Counted from the stretch's first letter, positions 8,843 to 20,241 are shown. The stretch: 64,000 nt of DNA from Chara braunii (GCA_003427395.1 BFEA01000420.1:1322371-1386370); one strand, 5' to 3'. A program made the numbers and translations. The notes: a model not told the origin generated them from the letters alone.

Positions 8843-9085
8843 CAGAGCAATGGCGATTTTCTCCACATCTCCACGAACATGTCGAGATTCAGGGCTTTGA
8901 ACACAATCCTCTTTGGTTATGTACTGGGACCTCGTCCCCAGCAGGGCGGGGCGGTACGAAACAAAGGCCTTAGTTGCCATTCTGCCAAGATTTCGAATGC
9001 ATCTGGACAAATTGATGTCCACATGCAATCAAAATGTTAGCGGATGGCGAGTAGTGCGACGAGGCCCAAAGCCCGCCGTGCCGTC
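8843..9085. other. Non-coding spacer with dispersed motif
   Basis: Contains TTTCGAATGCATCTGGAC at 8991-9008, one copy of the dispersed motif described in the findings, and a GGGACCTCGTCCCC palindrome-like stretch near 8928. No gene. Confidence 0.4.
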
Positions 9086-9620
9086 CTATAACTCGGAAAA
9101 AAAAAGAAACGAAGAAAAAACTTTTTGTCTGTTTTGTTTTCTTTCTTTGTCTGTTTTTTTCATTGGCTCCCGCCACCCTTCCTCCCCACGTGTTCCCGCC
9201 ACGCTCATAAAAAAAAAAAAAAAAACATTTTTTTCTTCTCCCCCTCTTCCCGCGCGTACACCGGCTTTTTTTTTCCTATTTGCTTTTTTAATCACAGAGG
9301 GCAGACTTGTCCACCGCAGCTCATACACAGTGGAAGGAGGCGGGGATAGGACAAGACCTATTTATATCGTTTCCGTAGTGGGAGAGTGGGGACAAAGGGG
9401 GAGAGGGGGAGAGGGAAGAGAGAGGAGGAGCGGGGGGAAAGGGGGGGAAGAGAGGGAGAGAAGGGGAGAGAGAGGNGAGAGAAGGGGAGAGAGAGGTGGG
9501 TGAGGTGGATGGGGAGAGAAAGGAGGTGGAGAGGGGGAGAGAGAAGGCCGAGGGAGAGGGGGAGAGGGAGAGAGGGGGAGGGCAGAGAGGAGAAGAGAGA
9601 AGAGAGGAAGAGTAAGTACT
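9086..9620. repeat. Homopolymer and polypurine (GA/GGA) tract
   Basis: A and T runs at 9098-9300, then an almost pure A/G strand from about 9385 to 9612. One undetermined base lies at 9476. Frames through the tract are low-complexity artefacts. Long polypurine tracts can form triplexes and often cause assembly errors. Confidence 0.8.
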
Positions 9621-10503
9621 GCACAACATTTCGGATGTATCTGGTAAATGTGGGGAAGCATGTACATTCCAAATGCCGGAATGGACAAGAACGTTGTGTA
9701 ATGGAGCCAGGCCCATACTCGGGCCCATCCTCGCCATCACCTAATTATAGGCCTTCCTGTGAGTTACCAACTGTGTAACATCGCGCGTGTATGTTCACGG
9801 ATTATGCTGCCTGATACATGCTTCATTGACGCGTGTATCTTGCCGGAAAGGTTGTGCCGATACACTCGTCTTTCTTTTGTCAAGCAGTGGTGGAGCTCGG
9901 CCCTATCGGTAACAAATAGGCAGATCAGAAGCGACAACTGTTGCGCCTGATCATGCTGACTCGACAATGACTTCCCTTTTTGTTTTTCCTTAATGATTGG
10001 ATAATTTTTTAATTTTTGTTTTTTTTTTAGATTGGATTTTTTTTTTCTTTCTAATTATTTGCTGGACTCGCACTACCATTTTTTTTATTTTTTTTACAGA
10101 AAGAATACGACTCGCACCACCATTCGCCGGCAGGCAGGAGCAGTTTCCGAACGACCGGTAGACGGTCCACTAAACTCGGTCGTCCCCTGTCCAGGCGTGC
10201 GACCAGCCGCTGCTTTCCCCCTTCCGCTCCCCCTTTCGGACAGGTGGGCCTGATCAACCCCCACTGGAGCGAGGTCCCAGATTCTTCATCGGGCCCCCAC
10301 TAGACTACACAACGTTTGAGGTGTAATATGAGCTGGGAAGTGGTCCAGATACATTCAAATTGTTCGTCGGGATGCATCTGGGCGAGGAAACAGTCCAAAT
10401 ACACGAGAGAAAATTGTGGAGTGGACGGAAGCCCATTGACCAGCGAGGAAGTATCTAGGTCCGTAGGACAATGGTCTGCGTAGTGGTCCCAAACATGGAA
10501 CTT

Positions 10504-10538
<35 letters not shown>

Positions 10539-10876
10539 GAGGAACTTGTTCCACATCACAGCATTCTTCTTTTTTTTTCGCTTTTACACCACAGCATTCT
10601 ACTCCCTTCTTTTTTTTCCTTCAGCATTCTACTTTTCGAACTGATCCAACATTTCGAATGCATTTGGACAGCGTGGTCATCCAGAAACAAATATCATGTT
10701 GTTTCGTGCAGCGGGCCCCACTTCCCGTTCTCTGGTAGCGCAGGTGCACCGACAATGTAAAGGGCCGGTCGATCAACGGCCATAAGTGTACTTCGCCCTG
10801 CTGCCACGCTGGCGCTTTTTTTTTTTCTTTTTCCCGCCTTTCTTTTTCCTTTCTTTTCTTTTTCTTCTTTTTTTTA
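9621..10876. other. Non-coding spacer with T-rich tracts
   Basis: T runs near 10019, 10034, 10080, 10507-10537, 10567 and 10815-10875. Copies of the dispersed CATCTGGAC-type motif occur at 9629-9643, 10343-10356 and 10651-10669. No coding region or RNA gene is supported. Confidence 0.45.
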
Positions 10877-10938
10877 ACACATTGGCTCCATTCTGTTCGT
10901 GGAGAGCGGCACGTGTTGGGAACCGGCCCAACGTCCCT
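10877..10938 (-). mobile_element. Short poly(A) retroposon, copy b
   Basis: Minus-strand copy: reading right to left it gives GGGACGTTGGGCCGGTTCCC, a GCTCTCCAC stretch and GGAGCCAATGTGTT, then a tail of A runs with G and GAA (plus strand 10810-10876). The tail follows the same GGAGCC and TGTT end as copy a. Confidence 0.6.
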
Positions 10939-10966
10939 TATAGTAACTATTTGAGGCCGGGGGCGT

Positions 10967-11120
10967 GGTCCCACTAGCAAAGACGATCGGATAGAATGCC
11001 CGAATCTGGACGAGATTATCGAGATGTGCAGGAAATCGAGATTGAACTGCTTTTCTGCATCTCTGCATAAAACACATCCAGATTCAGGATCTCTATCCTA
11101 TCCTTTTTGCTAGTGGGACC
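10967..11120. mobile_element. Foldback MITE, family 1, copy 2
   Basis: 154 bp from GGTCCCACTAGCAAA to its exact reverse complement TTTGCTAGTGGGACC. The arms (10967-11035 and about 11052-11120) are imperfect inverted repeats, giving a near full-length hairpin. No ORF. Copy 1 is at 8279-8429. Confidence 0.8.
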
Positions 11121-11393
11121 TCAGGGGTCCTCACAGTCTACCCGGGTAGATTGATAGCAGTGCAAATATGTCGTAACACACATGCAGCGCTTTTGTTTAC
11201 CAAAGAAAACTCAGAATACACAGATTAGATCAATGATTCGAAACAAAACGCTAGTGCACAGGAAATTGACCGCACAGCATGCGTGACTTTCGTCACCGCA
11301 TCTGGCTTTTCCCCGACGCGTTTCGCCTGGAGCCAGATCCAGCCTCCTCAGGGGGACGTTTCGACAGCTCATGCACAGTCTACCCGGGGGCAA

Positions 11394-11478
11394 GGTCCCA
11401 CTTGTGCAAATTACGATATTTCGGCCGTTGATCTTTGCTATCTACGGTCAGTATCTCTTAATTCGTGCAAGTGGGACC
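11394..11478 (-). mobile_element. 85-bp MITE, family 2, copy B
   Basis: Same length as copy A and in opposite orientation (GGTCCCACTTG to GTGGGACC, sharing GGCCGTTGATC, TGCTATCTA and GGTCAGTATCTC with the complement of 8437-8521). The flanks GGGGGCAA and TAGCCCCC extend the inverted repeat outward by several bases. Confidence 0.75.
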
Positions 11479-11876
11479 TAGCCCCCGAGAACAGGGCCAG
11501 ACTTACGGCCTTGTGGCGAAACTGGAGTTTTTGACATTTTTCTTCGCCACACAGACTGTAGATGGAAAAATGTAGAAAAGGAGGAGGGGGTGCCAGTTCA
11601 CGGTGCGTTAGCGCTCGGTCCCGCCACTGCCAGTTGCTTACTGGCCTAGCCACCATTACCCTGCCACCTTGCTGGAGTGAGGGTTTACGCGAAGAGCTTA
11701 GGACTCAGCCATGTCTGACCTAGTCTCTCGTGTAGGCTAGCCTAAGGTCTCGAAATCTCAAACTGGACGTAGGTGCTGATTCACCATCTCCATTGATTCT
11801 CATACTAAGGTTTATTTGTACAAACTTCAACCAAGGCTGGAGCTCGCCTGTAAACTCCAGGAAGCGGCTTACTACC

Positions 11877-13826
11877 ATGGAAATTGACGGGGCGATAGTC
11901 GGTAATGACCCTGGTATCTCCATGCCCCAACCTCATGGGGGGGACGTAGGGATGATCGGGGCTGATGGGGTAGCCGTATCCCCGGCTCATCGGGCGGAGG
12001 AGGAGGGTGTGGCTAATGCTCAAAATCGATCCCACCCCCCAGCAGAGACAAACTACTGGGTGGAGGAGGAGCGTGTTCGAGACATGCTGTCGAAATGTTT
12101 CGACATCGGGATTCTGCCTGCAGGGTGGGACATCGGTGAGTTGAAAGAAGAGGGGAATAAAGCCCACTTTACCTTGAATCCCTCGTTGGATGAGATCAAG
12201 GTAAAATGGCTGAAGGAGAGGACGGTGACGGTTATCTTCCAGGAAGGTTCGAAAAATCTTCCAAAGAAGATTGAAGAAGAGGTCATCCGGGCGTTCGAAG
12301 ACATTTGGATGGGCGAAGGAAGGTTTGATCCGGCCATCACCCGAGGGCGAGTCTGCATCGAGTCGAGTAACGTCCTGTCGTATATTGCGAAGGACATCAG
12401 AGTTACTGAATGGATGATTCAAGAGGGGGAAAACAGAGTGGCTTTAAGGGGAAGATGGCATAGTATTGCCTTCAAGCCTTGGCAAACCAAGAAAGAATTG
12501 CAAGACGCGAGGAAGGAGGTGTCACAGAACTACTTTTGGATTAAAGTACTGGACGTCCCTATCGATGCGTACTGCTATCTTGAATCGGCGGCGGAGCACT
12601 CGATTGGCCAGGTTCTCAAAGTTCATCCCTCGGAACGTGACGCGAGGACTCCTCAACTCATTAATGTGAGAATGGACATGGCATTGGAGTCGCTCCCGAG
12701 GTTGAAAGAGTTTATCTCTTTTACAACCTTTCAAGGACAATTGATTGAGCTGAAAGTTGCCAATGCGCAGACTCCATGGTGCAGTCGGTGTCGTCGATAT
12801 TTCCATGTGGTAGACAACTGTACGAGACAAGGGCGAAGAAGAGCTCCTAGTCCAACCCCCAGTACCTCGTCATCATCAAGTAGTAGTCACCAACCAAGCA
12901 GCCATGGCGGGAGCAGGAGTGGCGGGAGGCCACCGTCACCAACAAGGACGATAGGAAGATGCTCGGCATCACCCTTAAGGACGTCCAGCAGGGATGGTGG
13001 AAGACCCAAGCAACCGACGTACCCGGGCCCTTTGGGTCCAATAGGAGGGCGATTGCAGCCGACGCAGGCTACAGCGGCGGGGATGACAGTCAGAGATAAC
13101 CCATCCTTCTCACCGGATGGGAGAGGCGCGGGGAGGGAAGGAGATGGCAATACCCCTCAGGCGGATAGAGGGTCGAGATTGAACTCGAGGAGTAGGGGCG
13201 AAAACGAGGAAAGGAATAGCGGTCTCATACCTCGGAAGGAAACGGGTGGAGGTGGGGTGGCAACTTTGTCAGCCATCCCCCAAGGCCCATCGGGCGGGAC
13301 GCACACTCATGCATCGGCAAGCTCAAGCCAAGGTCCAAGGAAGGAGACAACTCCTACGAAGTTACGAAGAAGATTGAGCGAAGATATGAAGGCGTTTAGG
13401 ATTGAGGAGGATATTAATGCGGAACCTTCAACGTCGTCAACCCCAAGACAGGCACTAATACCCTCGGCCAAAGCTTCATCCAAAAGGAATCGTCGTCAGT
13501 CCACCAACTCCAAGAGTGGGGATCAAGATTGGGAAAAGCACCTTCTCCCACTGCTCTTTGTAGCTACGGTGGAAGGTACCTTCGTGCTGGCCTGGGCAGT
13601 TGACCATGGGGTAACATGTCTTCCCTCCCAACCTATCTCTGTACCTCCTATGTCGTTGGATATTCTGAACATCACTCGTATAATTTATGGTTCGGATATA
13701 GCTGTCAGGAATATTCCGTACATTCCCACTCCGCGTTTCTTCGTAGAACATGCACAAATTAAGGCCAAGCTTTTTACCTTGGATGCCAGAGTTACTCAGG
13801 AGTCGTTATTTACCCTAGTAGAATAG
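11877..13826 (+). CDS. LINE A ORF1 protein, CCHC zinc knuckle
   Basis: 649 residues from an ATG in strong context (ACCATGG). An upstream in-frame ATG at 11793 is less likely. Residues about 60-290 are a globular segment matching the DUF4283-like RNA-binding region of plant L1 ORF1s (judged by pattern). A C-X2-C-X4-H-X4-C knuckle is at residues 302-315, preceded by TPW. Then comes a long Ser/Pro/Gly/Arg-rich linker (about 320-540) and a C-terminal globular part. The homologous remnant at 60350-61740 shares the region before the knuckle. It ends at TAG 13824-13826; the same frame stays open to 14102. The product would bind LINE RNA in the RNP. Confidence 0.8.
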   Translation: MEIDGAIVGNDPGISMPQPHGGDVGMIGADGVAVSPAHRAEEEGVANAQNRSHPPAETNYWVEEERVRDMLSKCFDIGILPAGWDIGELKEEGNKAHFTLNPSLDEIKVKWLKERTVTVIFQEGSKNLPKKIEEEVIRAFEDIWMGEGRFDPAITRGRVCIESSNVLSYIAKDIRVTEWMIQEGENRVALRGRWHSIAFKPWQTKKELQDARKEVSQNYFWIKVLDVPIDAYCYLESAAEHSIGQVLKVHPSERDARTPQLINVRMDMALESLPRLKEFISFTTFQGQLIELKVANAQTPWCSRCRRYFHVVDNCTRQGRRRAPSPTPSTSSSSSSSHQPSSHGGSRSGGRPPSPTRTIGRCSASPLRTSSRDGGRPKQPTYPGPLGPIGGRLQPTQATAAGMTVRDNPSFSPDGRGAGREGDGNTPQADRGSRLNSRSRGENEERNSGLIPRKETGGGGVATLSAIPQGPSGGTHTHASASSSQGPRKETTPTKLRRRLSEDMKAFRIEEDINAEPSTSSTPRQALIPSAKASSKRNRRQSTNSKSGDQDWEKHLLPLLFVATVEGTFVLAWAVDHGVTCLPSQPISVPPMSLDILNITRIIYGSDIAVRNIPYIPTPRFFVEHAQIKAKLFTLDARVTQESLFTLVE

Positions 13827-14102
13827 GGTCTCCGTTTGATCCCGAAGGAATGGTTCGAGTTCCCTTACCATCCGGAATTGAAGAAAATCAGAGTGTTAGG
13901 TGATGTAGACGCCTCATGTCTAGGTCAACTGAGCCAGAAGATTCCCAAGGCAAGAGCCCTGAACTCTGCGTCATTTTTTGCTTTTATTACTCAGAGGTGG
14001 GAAACGGGCCTTGGGATGAATATCTCCCAATCTGGAGGCGCTGGGATTCCGTCACTCCGCATCCAATCAAGGCAGAATCCTGATCAGGATGCTGCAGTTT
14101 AA
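13827..14102 (+). pseudogene. In-frame continuation of LINE A ORF1 after TAG
   Basis: The ORF1 frame continues 91 codons past the TAG and ends at TAA 14100-14102, overlapping the ORF2 ATG (14089) by 14 bases. The peptide (WFEFPYHPELKKIRV, then VDASCLGQLS) reads like ordinary protein, so the TAG is either a nonsense mutation or a readthrough codon. An overlap of ORF1 stop and ORF2 start would suit termination-reinitiation. Confidence 0.5.
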
Positions 14103-14922
14103 GGTAGCAACTTGGAACGTTCGGGGTTTGGGTGATACAGGTGGGAGAGGAAAAAGGGCAAGAATTAAGTCCTGGCTTCATGCTAACCGCATTACACCAC
14201 TCTGTATGCAAGAAACTAAACTTAATCAGGAAAAAATGGAGGCGCTGGGTGCGTGGTGGGATGACCCGCAGGTATGGGCTCCGACAGTCGAATCTCGTGG
14301 TGGGGTAGCGATCCTGCTACACCGAAACACTGATGCAGAAATCATAGACCACGACTTTGACCAGCTTGGTCAATGGGCCTGGATTAAATTACGATCTGCA
14401 GGAAGGGAATGGGCTCTAGTAGCTGTTTACGCTCCCACCGAGCGGTCCGAAAGGAAAGAATTTTTTGAGCAGTTGTGGGATATCCTTCCCGATGTTCAGG
14501 ACATTGTAATTGCCGGGGATTGGAATGTGGTTGTTGACGATGCCAACCCTCTATTCCATATTGGCAGAGTGGGCCGAGACCTGGATGCCCTGTTGGATTT
14601 GATAACTGAATTGGATCTATACGATCCCTTCAGATTATCTAACCCCACAGACCCAGGCTACACCTGGTATTCCTCACAGCTGATAGCTGGAAGGAAAGTT
14701 AGTCCCCGGAGATTAGACTATTTTGTTACCAGTAAGCAGGTCCTGGATTCTACTCTAAACATCTCAATACAACCCCACCCCTCCCATGATCATATCCCGG
14801 TTGTTTTGCTATTCGTGTGGGGTGACAGTCCCGAACGGGGGAAGGGTGTTTTCAGGCTAAATGTGGATACACTGAGGGATGCCAGGGTTCGGGATTGGAC
14901 GGTCTCGCAAATACGGAAATGA
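14089..14922 (+). pseudogene. LINE A ORF2: APE-type endonuclease
   Basis: 277 codons starting KVATWNVRGLG, the first catalytic block of apurinic-like endonucleases. QETKLNQEKM carries the metal-binding Glu, YAPTERSERK and AGDWNVVVDDAN the central Asp/Asn, RRLDYFV follows, and the C-terminal SHDHIPVV block has the catalytic Asp-His. This enzyme nicks the target for target-primed reverse transcription. It ends at a TGA (14920), but the same frame reads on with clear homology to LINE B (EEKKHLFSSTEAWWD), so the stop is a mutation. Confidence 0.85.
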
Positions 14923-15061
14923 GAAGAGAAAAAACACCTGTTCTCGTCCACCGAAGCATGGTGGGATGCTCGTATTTATTTTATTTCGGCGATGCTGAGT
15001 GTCTTCTCAAAAAATTCTGGCTCTGCATGATAATAAAGAAGAAGTTCGTGCTTAGAAGAGG

Positions 15062-15913
15062 GTGATGGAAGCGGAAGAAATGATAGCTAGCTTGCCTCAG
15101 TGTTCGACCGATGCTCACTGGTGGGGAGTGGTAAGGGCAGAAAGAATGGTGGTGTGGGATGACATACAGGAACGAAAATTTGTAAGATGGCGGGAGATCC
15201 TAGCTACGAAGGGCATTGTATCGGGTGATCGCATGACAAAGCAAAATTTTCAGCGCCTCCTACCTCGATCTTCCCACCGGGAGATGAAATCCCTACTTCA
15301 CCCTTTTGATGAAAATGCACACGTGGCAGAGACCTCGCGGGAAATCTGCAATTATGCGGAGCTGTTCTTCTCTGATATCTTGACGTCAAGACGCAATGCA
15401 GGAGAATTGGTTGTGGAACAGCAGTTGCAGTCTGATTTGTGGGACCTGGTGGAGGCCAAACTGACCCACTCCGCCAGTTTGGACTTGGATCGCCCTTTGA
15501 CGGAACCTGAAATCAAGTTGGCAATGGAAGCCATGCAGAAAGGGAAGTCTCCAGGTTCGGATGGGATCCCTGTGGAATTTTACTCTATGTTTTGGTCTGA
15601 TTTAGCCCCTACGCTGTTGAAAATATATAATAATGTTCTGACAGGTGGTAATCTCTCGTCAAGCATGTCGTATGGTGTCATCACACTTCTCTTTAAGAAA
15701 GGTGCAAAGGAAGAAATAAGGAACTGGCGACCGATCTCGAGATTGAATGTTTCCTATAAGATTTTAGCGAAAGCATTGGCCAGGAGGTTAGCCAGGTACT
15801 TACCTCAGCTGGTTCATCACGACCAGGCGGCATTTGTACAGGGCCGGTCAAGTTTTGAGAATATTGTTACGACGATTGAATCGCTGGAGATTGTGGAGAT
15901 TGAAGGAGGATAG
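15062..15913 (+). pseudogene. LINE A ORF2: reverse transcriptase, fingers
   Basis: The linker between endonuclease and RT is followed by RT motif 0/1 (KGKSPGSDGIPVEFY), then VITLLFKKGAKEEIRNWRPIS and NVSYKILAKAL (motif 2), and QAAFVQGRSSFENI (motif 2a). The frame stops at 15911-15913, where an indel shifts the RT into another frame. Confidence 0.85.
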
Positions 15914-17332
15914 GCCATTAGCCATTCTGTTGTTAGATTTAGAGAAAGCTTACGATAGAGTTTTGTCCTTACTACTCTACGAAAGATGGGATTTGGCAAT
16001 AATTTTTGCAGATGGGTGGTTGTGCTGTATACGTACTCTACTACATCCGTTTTGGCTAATGGCTTCCTTTCGGAACCGTTCTCGTTGACGCGCTCGCTTC
16101 GACAAGGTTGTCCCCTTGCCCCCCTCCTCTTTGTAATCCAATTGGAAGTCTTAATGTGCAATATTCGAGGTCGCCCAAAGATCGTTGGTATGGCCTTGAA
16201 ACATTCAATGTGCAAAGTGGAAGCTTTGGCTGACGATCTATTTGCGGTATGTGAAAACACAGCAAATGCACTACTTGGATTGAAATCACTCCTAGAGGAG
16301 TACTCTCTGTTCTCGGAAGCAGCAGTAAACTGGAGAAAATCCGTTTACTTTCTGCCCCGCAACCATGTCTTGGAGGTAGACTTTGGAATGAGGAGGATTG
16401 ACTTAGGGGAGGCAGAGAGATTCTTAGGCGTTTTAATATCTATGGATTCTTGCCAATCGGCTCAGGAGGGCCTTCTGCAGGACCGTCTAACCTCTCGAAT
16501 CAGATCATGGAATGCAGCCCCCCATTTGTCGGTTTTCGGTAGAGCTATGGTGGTAAGATCGTCCCTGTTGCCCTTGCTCGGTTACGTAGGAAAGGTCAGA
16601 ATGCTGAGCCCATCTCTCATTGCACTAGTGAGAAAGGTCTCGGCTCATTTTATCTGGAAACCGAGAGGCGAGGAGGATCAAGGATTTGTTTCAAAGGTCG
16701 CCTGGGATTTGATTTCCCAGCCCAGAGAGGAAGGAGGATTAGGCATCGAAGACCCGCATCGGCTGAACTGCCTGCAATTAGCATATTGGGTAGTTTTGGC
16801 AGCAGACAGTGATGGGTCGGATCACTGGGTTCAAATGGGTGAACGAATCCTGGCCACAGAATGGGGCCTAGTACGGGAGGAGGACGTGTGGCTTTGTCTG
16901 CAATTGGAGTCTTACCTTAACAGAATGATAAACTCCAGCTTCTGGTCAGATGTTATTAAGGCTTGGAAAAAATTGAAGCCCACAGAGTGGGCACAACCGC
17001 AGACCAAGCTGGAAGTTTTGCACCAGCCGCTATTCGACAATCCACACATCAAGGATGTCGATGGGCAACCATTCAGAGCAAACCGAGACCCGGGATCATT
17101 TGGAGAGAGATGGATCTCAAGAGGTGTACTCCGGATCAGCGACATTTGGGACAACATATTGGAAACTTGGAAGTTTGTGGGGGAACTGAAAGTAGTGCTG
17201 GGTCAACTTCGTGGAATCGAGTGCAAGTTAGGCAAGCTGATAGAGACCATACCGGTAGCCTGGAGGGACAAACTGTCTCCTGAGGCAGTAGACCCTCCGG
17301 GCACATGGTATATTGCCATTTCGCAGACTTAG
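15914..17332 (+). pseudogene. LINE A ORF2: reverse transcriptase, palm and thumb
   Basis: Motif A (LLLDLEKAYDRV) lies near 15929-15964 in one frame; the rest is in another frame from about 15986. TRSLRQGCPLAPLLF is motif B. LADD at 16226-16237 is the catalytic box, with Leu where L1 elements usually have Phe or Tyr (LINE B has Ile). INWRKS-type and FLGV segments follow. The C-terminal half (WKKLKPTEW, WISRGVLRISDIWD) is conserved with LINE B. Ends at TAG 17330. Confidence 0.85.
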
Positions 17333-18431
17333 CCAACAGTTTACTGGGAGTTGACAGGTTATACGGAGGCTGGAGACAGAACGTTCAGGAGATGGGAGAA
17401 GGGGTCAGACACAAAGGAATTGTATCCTATCGAGCCCTCGGATAGTGAATCAGAAACAACGGAACAAGTGGCAAACGAATACCCAACATCCATCGATTCT
17501 CTACCAGTACTCAGACCACTACCAGAAGACCAACTCTTACAGATCAAAGTTTCAATCAGATGGGGGAACGAGGATGACTACAAAGTTTTCTCAAAAGTGA
17601 TATTCCACTTGGAGAACGCAAACTGGACATGACGGCCTGGGGTTGGAGGAGATTAGGAAAGGATGGGACCATGTTGTCCATGATTGATATGAAGGAGTCG
17701 AAGGAGTTACTGTTGCCCATTCGCCGCCCTCTCACGGTATCAGCCGAGAGATGGGATTTGCAGATCAGTGGCTCGAGGCCAAAAGTGCTGACGCATGGTA
17801 GTAAGCTATGGACTCAGCTGAAGATCCTTCCCTCTCAAAGGCATGCAACAATTCTTTGGCTCTTTCAATGTTGGTTACCCCTTCTGCAGTCTGGCTCGCT
17901 GGTTAGGGGATGGATATCAGGATGGGGTGTAACCGCTGCACATGGCCGTTCGAGTCAACCATTCACCTATGGTGGGATTGCCCGGCCTCCAAAAGAATTT
18001 GGGTTTGGTGGGAGAGGCATTGGAAGGATTTTGCGGCCTGGGACTGGGAGTGGGATAAGGACTGGGTCCTGCAAGGCCTTCTACCCTCCCATATCCAAGC
18101 AACAGAAGGATGCGGCTATGTGGTTCAGTCTTGCAGAGCCATCCTCACTGCTGTTATCTGGAAAAATAGGAACAAGGCCTGCTTCCAGAGCAAAGGTACA
18201 CCGAACGCAGAAACCAAGCTGGTGATCCGAACAAACTTGAGGCGCTACATCAAAGAAGACTGGAATAGGAGGAACCAAGGAACTCACGAGGGAGAAGAGG
18301 GCTACAGCTGGTTTCTGAAAACCTGGGCCCACAGTAACTCGGCGAATTGGTTGGTGAAGGTAGACTTGCAAGGCAAACTGGATTTACTGTTCTTGGTTGA
18401 AGTAATAATGGTTCGTAATGGGCCGTTATAG
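17333..18431 (+). pseudogene. LINE A ORF2: C-terminal region with RVT zinc finger
   Basis: The frame continues past the TAG to 17632, then shifts twice. The zinc finger lies at 17928-17981: Cys-X2-Cys, then HLWWDCP, the zf-RVT pattern common in plant non-LTR elements. A Trp-rich tail (VIWKNRNKACF) follows and ends at TAG 18429. The finger is thought to help bind template RNA. Four other LINE tails in this window share it. Confidence 0.8.
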
Positions 18432-18988
18432 GCAAAATGACTGTAATTGCTATTTTATATTTTGATTTGCTGTAAATGCGTTGGATTTGAATAGTGAGTA
18501 AATACAGTTGCCGTAGGTTACCAATGATAAGAAATTTACAGATTGTTGTCGTTTCGTAGATTGGTTTTAGACAGATATTGGATGGGAAAAAACCTGAATT
18601 TTTTTTCGGAAAGGTAGGTAATCAGATCTTTAAACCAGGGCACTCGGTTCTTATAGTCACAGTAGACTGGGAGGCTGGTTGAGCATGGTGGCTATTGTTT
18701 AGGATAAGGGGATGGAGTGTCACTAGGGAGCGGTAGCTCAGCAGAACCGTTTTAGGTCTGCACCGGTAGCTGTAGGATTTAGAAGAGCAGCGAGCTCGAC
18801 ACATCTATGTTCAGTTAAGCCCCATGCTCCCTCCTTGCTAAGGCAGATTTAGGTGCACGGCAAGCTGAGAAGGACCTGATAAACTGAAGCTGGATACAGT
18901 CCGGTGACTTGGTTACATCCGGGTTGTTTGTTGAAGATTTCCGGCCTCAAAGTTTAAACTTTGAATAAAGGATTCTCTACCTTTTCCC

Positions 18989-19020
<32 letters not shown>
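18432..19020 (+). other. LINE A 3' UTR and poly(A) tail
   Basis: About 560 bases without an ORF, an AATAAA signal at 18964-18969, and a 31-nt A tail at 18990-19020. A GCGGTAGCTCAGC stretch near 18730 resembles a tRNA D-arm, but no tRNA fold is possible. Confidence 0.8.
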
Positions 19021-19025
<5 letters not shown>

Positions 19026-20207
19026 AGTAAAAAACACTTGGACATTTGTCAGAGAAGTGGTTTGGATATTGGTGTGGAACGGCCCGTTCAACATCTCCGA
19101 AGGGAGGTTGTGAAGGATGTGTGGATTTTGACACCCCCCAGGGTTGGGGTACTGTCCTTTTTTTTTTTTTTTTTTTTTTAATTAAACCTTGGTTTTTTTT
19201 TAACCCCCCTTTTAAAAAAAAAACCCGATTTCAAACCCCGATGACCTAAACAAATGGATTGGAATTAAAAAAAAAAAAAAAAAAGATTTGATAAGTGGAA
19301 CCTATCCTTTTTTTTTTTTTTTTTTCACCATCAATTACGACAAGATCGGATTTGGAATTTCCCCAAAAACAAATAAATCGGATTAGACCGTAATTGCTCC
19401 GGGGCTCAAGAGCACGTACCAACACTAGCGAATTTTCGACTGCCCTCTGGACACATTTACGGTCAGGTACATCTACCACGTGCCGTAATTGCGGTCAGAT
19501 ACATCCAAAATTTAAATTTCCCAAAAAGGTCACGATGGGCGCACGCACAGATTGCCCAGAACAGGGGGTTTTTTTTTTCCCTTTTTAAATTGAGAATATA
19601 TGCTGACGAGGTCCACAGGAGGCGCACTGATCCTCGGCCAGTATCGCTGCATCATCTAGACTGCAAGTTTGCTCCCAAGTAAAGCTATAATAATGACCGT
19701 GAGTTCTTTTTTTTTTTTTCTAAATAAATAACCGTCAGTTCTATTCGACGGAGGGCTAGCAAATCCGACCAGGTTCACTTTCTACAAGGCATCCCCTCCA
19801 CGCGAGGAAAAAAAAAAAAGGCACGGCCTCGAAATAAAAAAAGACGAAGGAAATAAATAAAAAACGCATACCCTCCAAATTAAAAAAAAAAAGAAAAAGA
19901 AAAAGAAAAATGCATCTTCCCAAGCAAAGCCGGCGGGGGAAAGGGGAGAGGCGGGGGGGGGGGGGGGGGAGGGGGGGGGAGGGGAGAAAGTCGACGGAAG
20001 GCGCAGATAGATGGACGGCTGGCGAGTTGGCGGCACTCGCGTCTTTTCCCGAACACAACGCACCCTCATCATGACTGAACCCGACCGGCAATATGGCCTG
20101 TGTACATCTGTACTCAGGATATGTTTTTTTGGTTACCTTCGGGAGAAGGCGGTAGCATCACTCCAAAACAACAAAAAAAAAAAACTCTCTTTTTTTTTTT
20201 TTTTTTN

Positions 20208-20241
<34 letters not shown>

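Larger units (their letters stand above)
11600..19020 (+). mobile_element. L1-type LINE A, nearly full length, decayed
   Basis: Two ORFs in order: ORF1 with a CCHC zinc knuckle, then ORF2 with APE endonuclease, reverse transcriptase and a C-terminal RVT-type zinc finger. These are followed by a 3' UTR with AATAAA and a 31-nt poly(A) tail at 18990-19020. This is plant-type L1 architecture. ORF2 is split by several frameshifts and in-frame stops. The 5' limit is uncertain, and I could not find a convincing target duplication. Confidence 0.85.

Noticed and set aside
9321-9740. Overlapping frames through the polypurine tract
   Set aside because: All are repeats of Ser/Pro/Leu or Glu/Arg/Gly dictated by the GA/CT composition, and one crosses an undetermined base.
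18728-18790. tRNA D-arm-like GCGGTAGCTCAGC in the LINE A 3' UTR
   Set aside because: No matching T-arm or acceptor stem; position is explained by the LINE 3' UTR.
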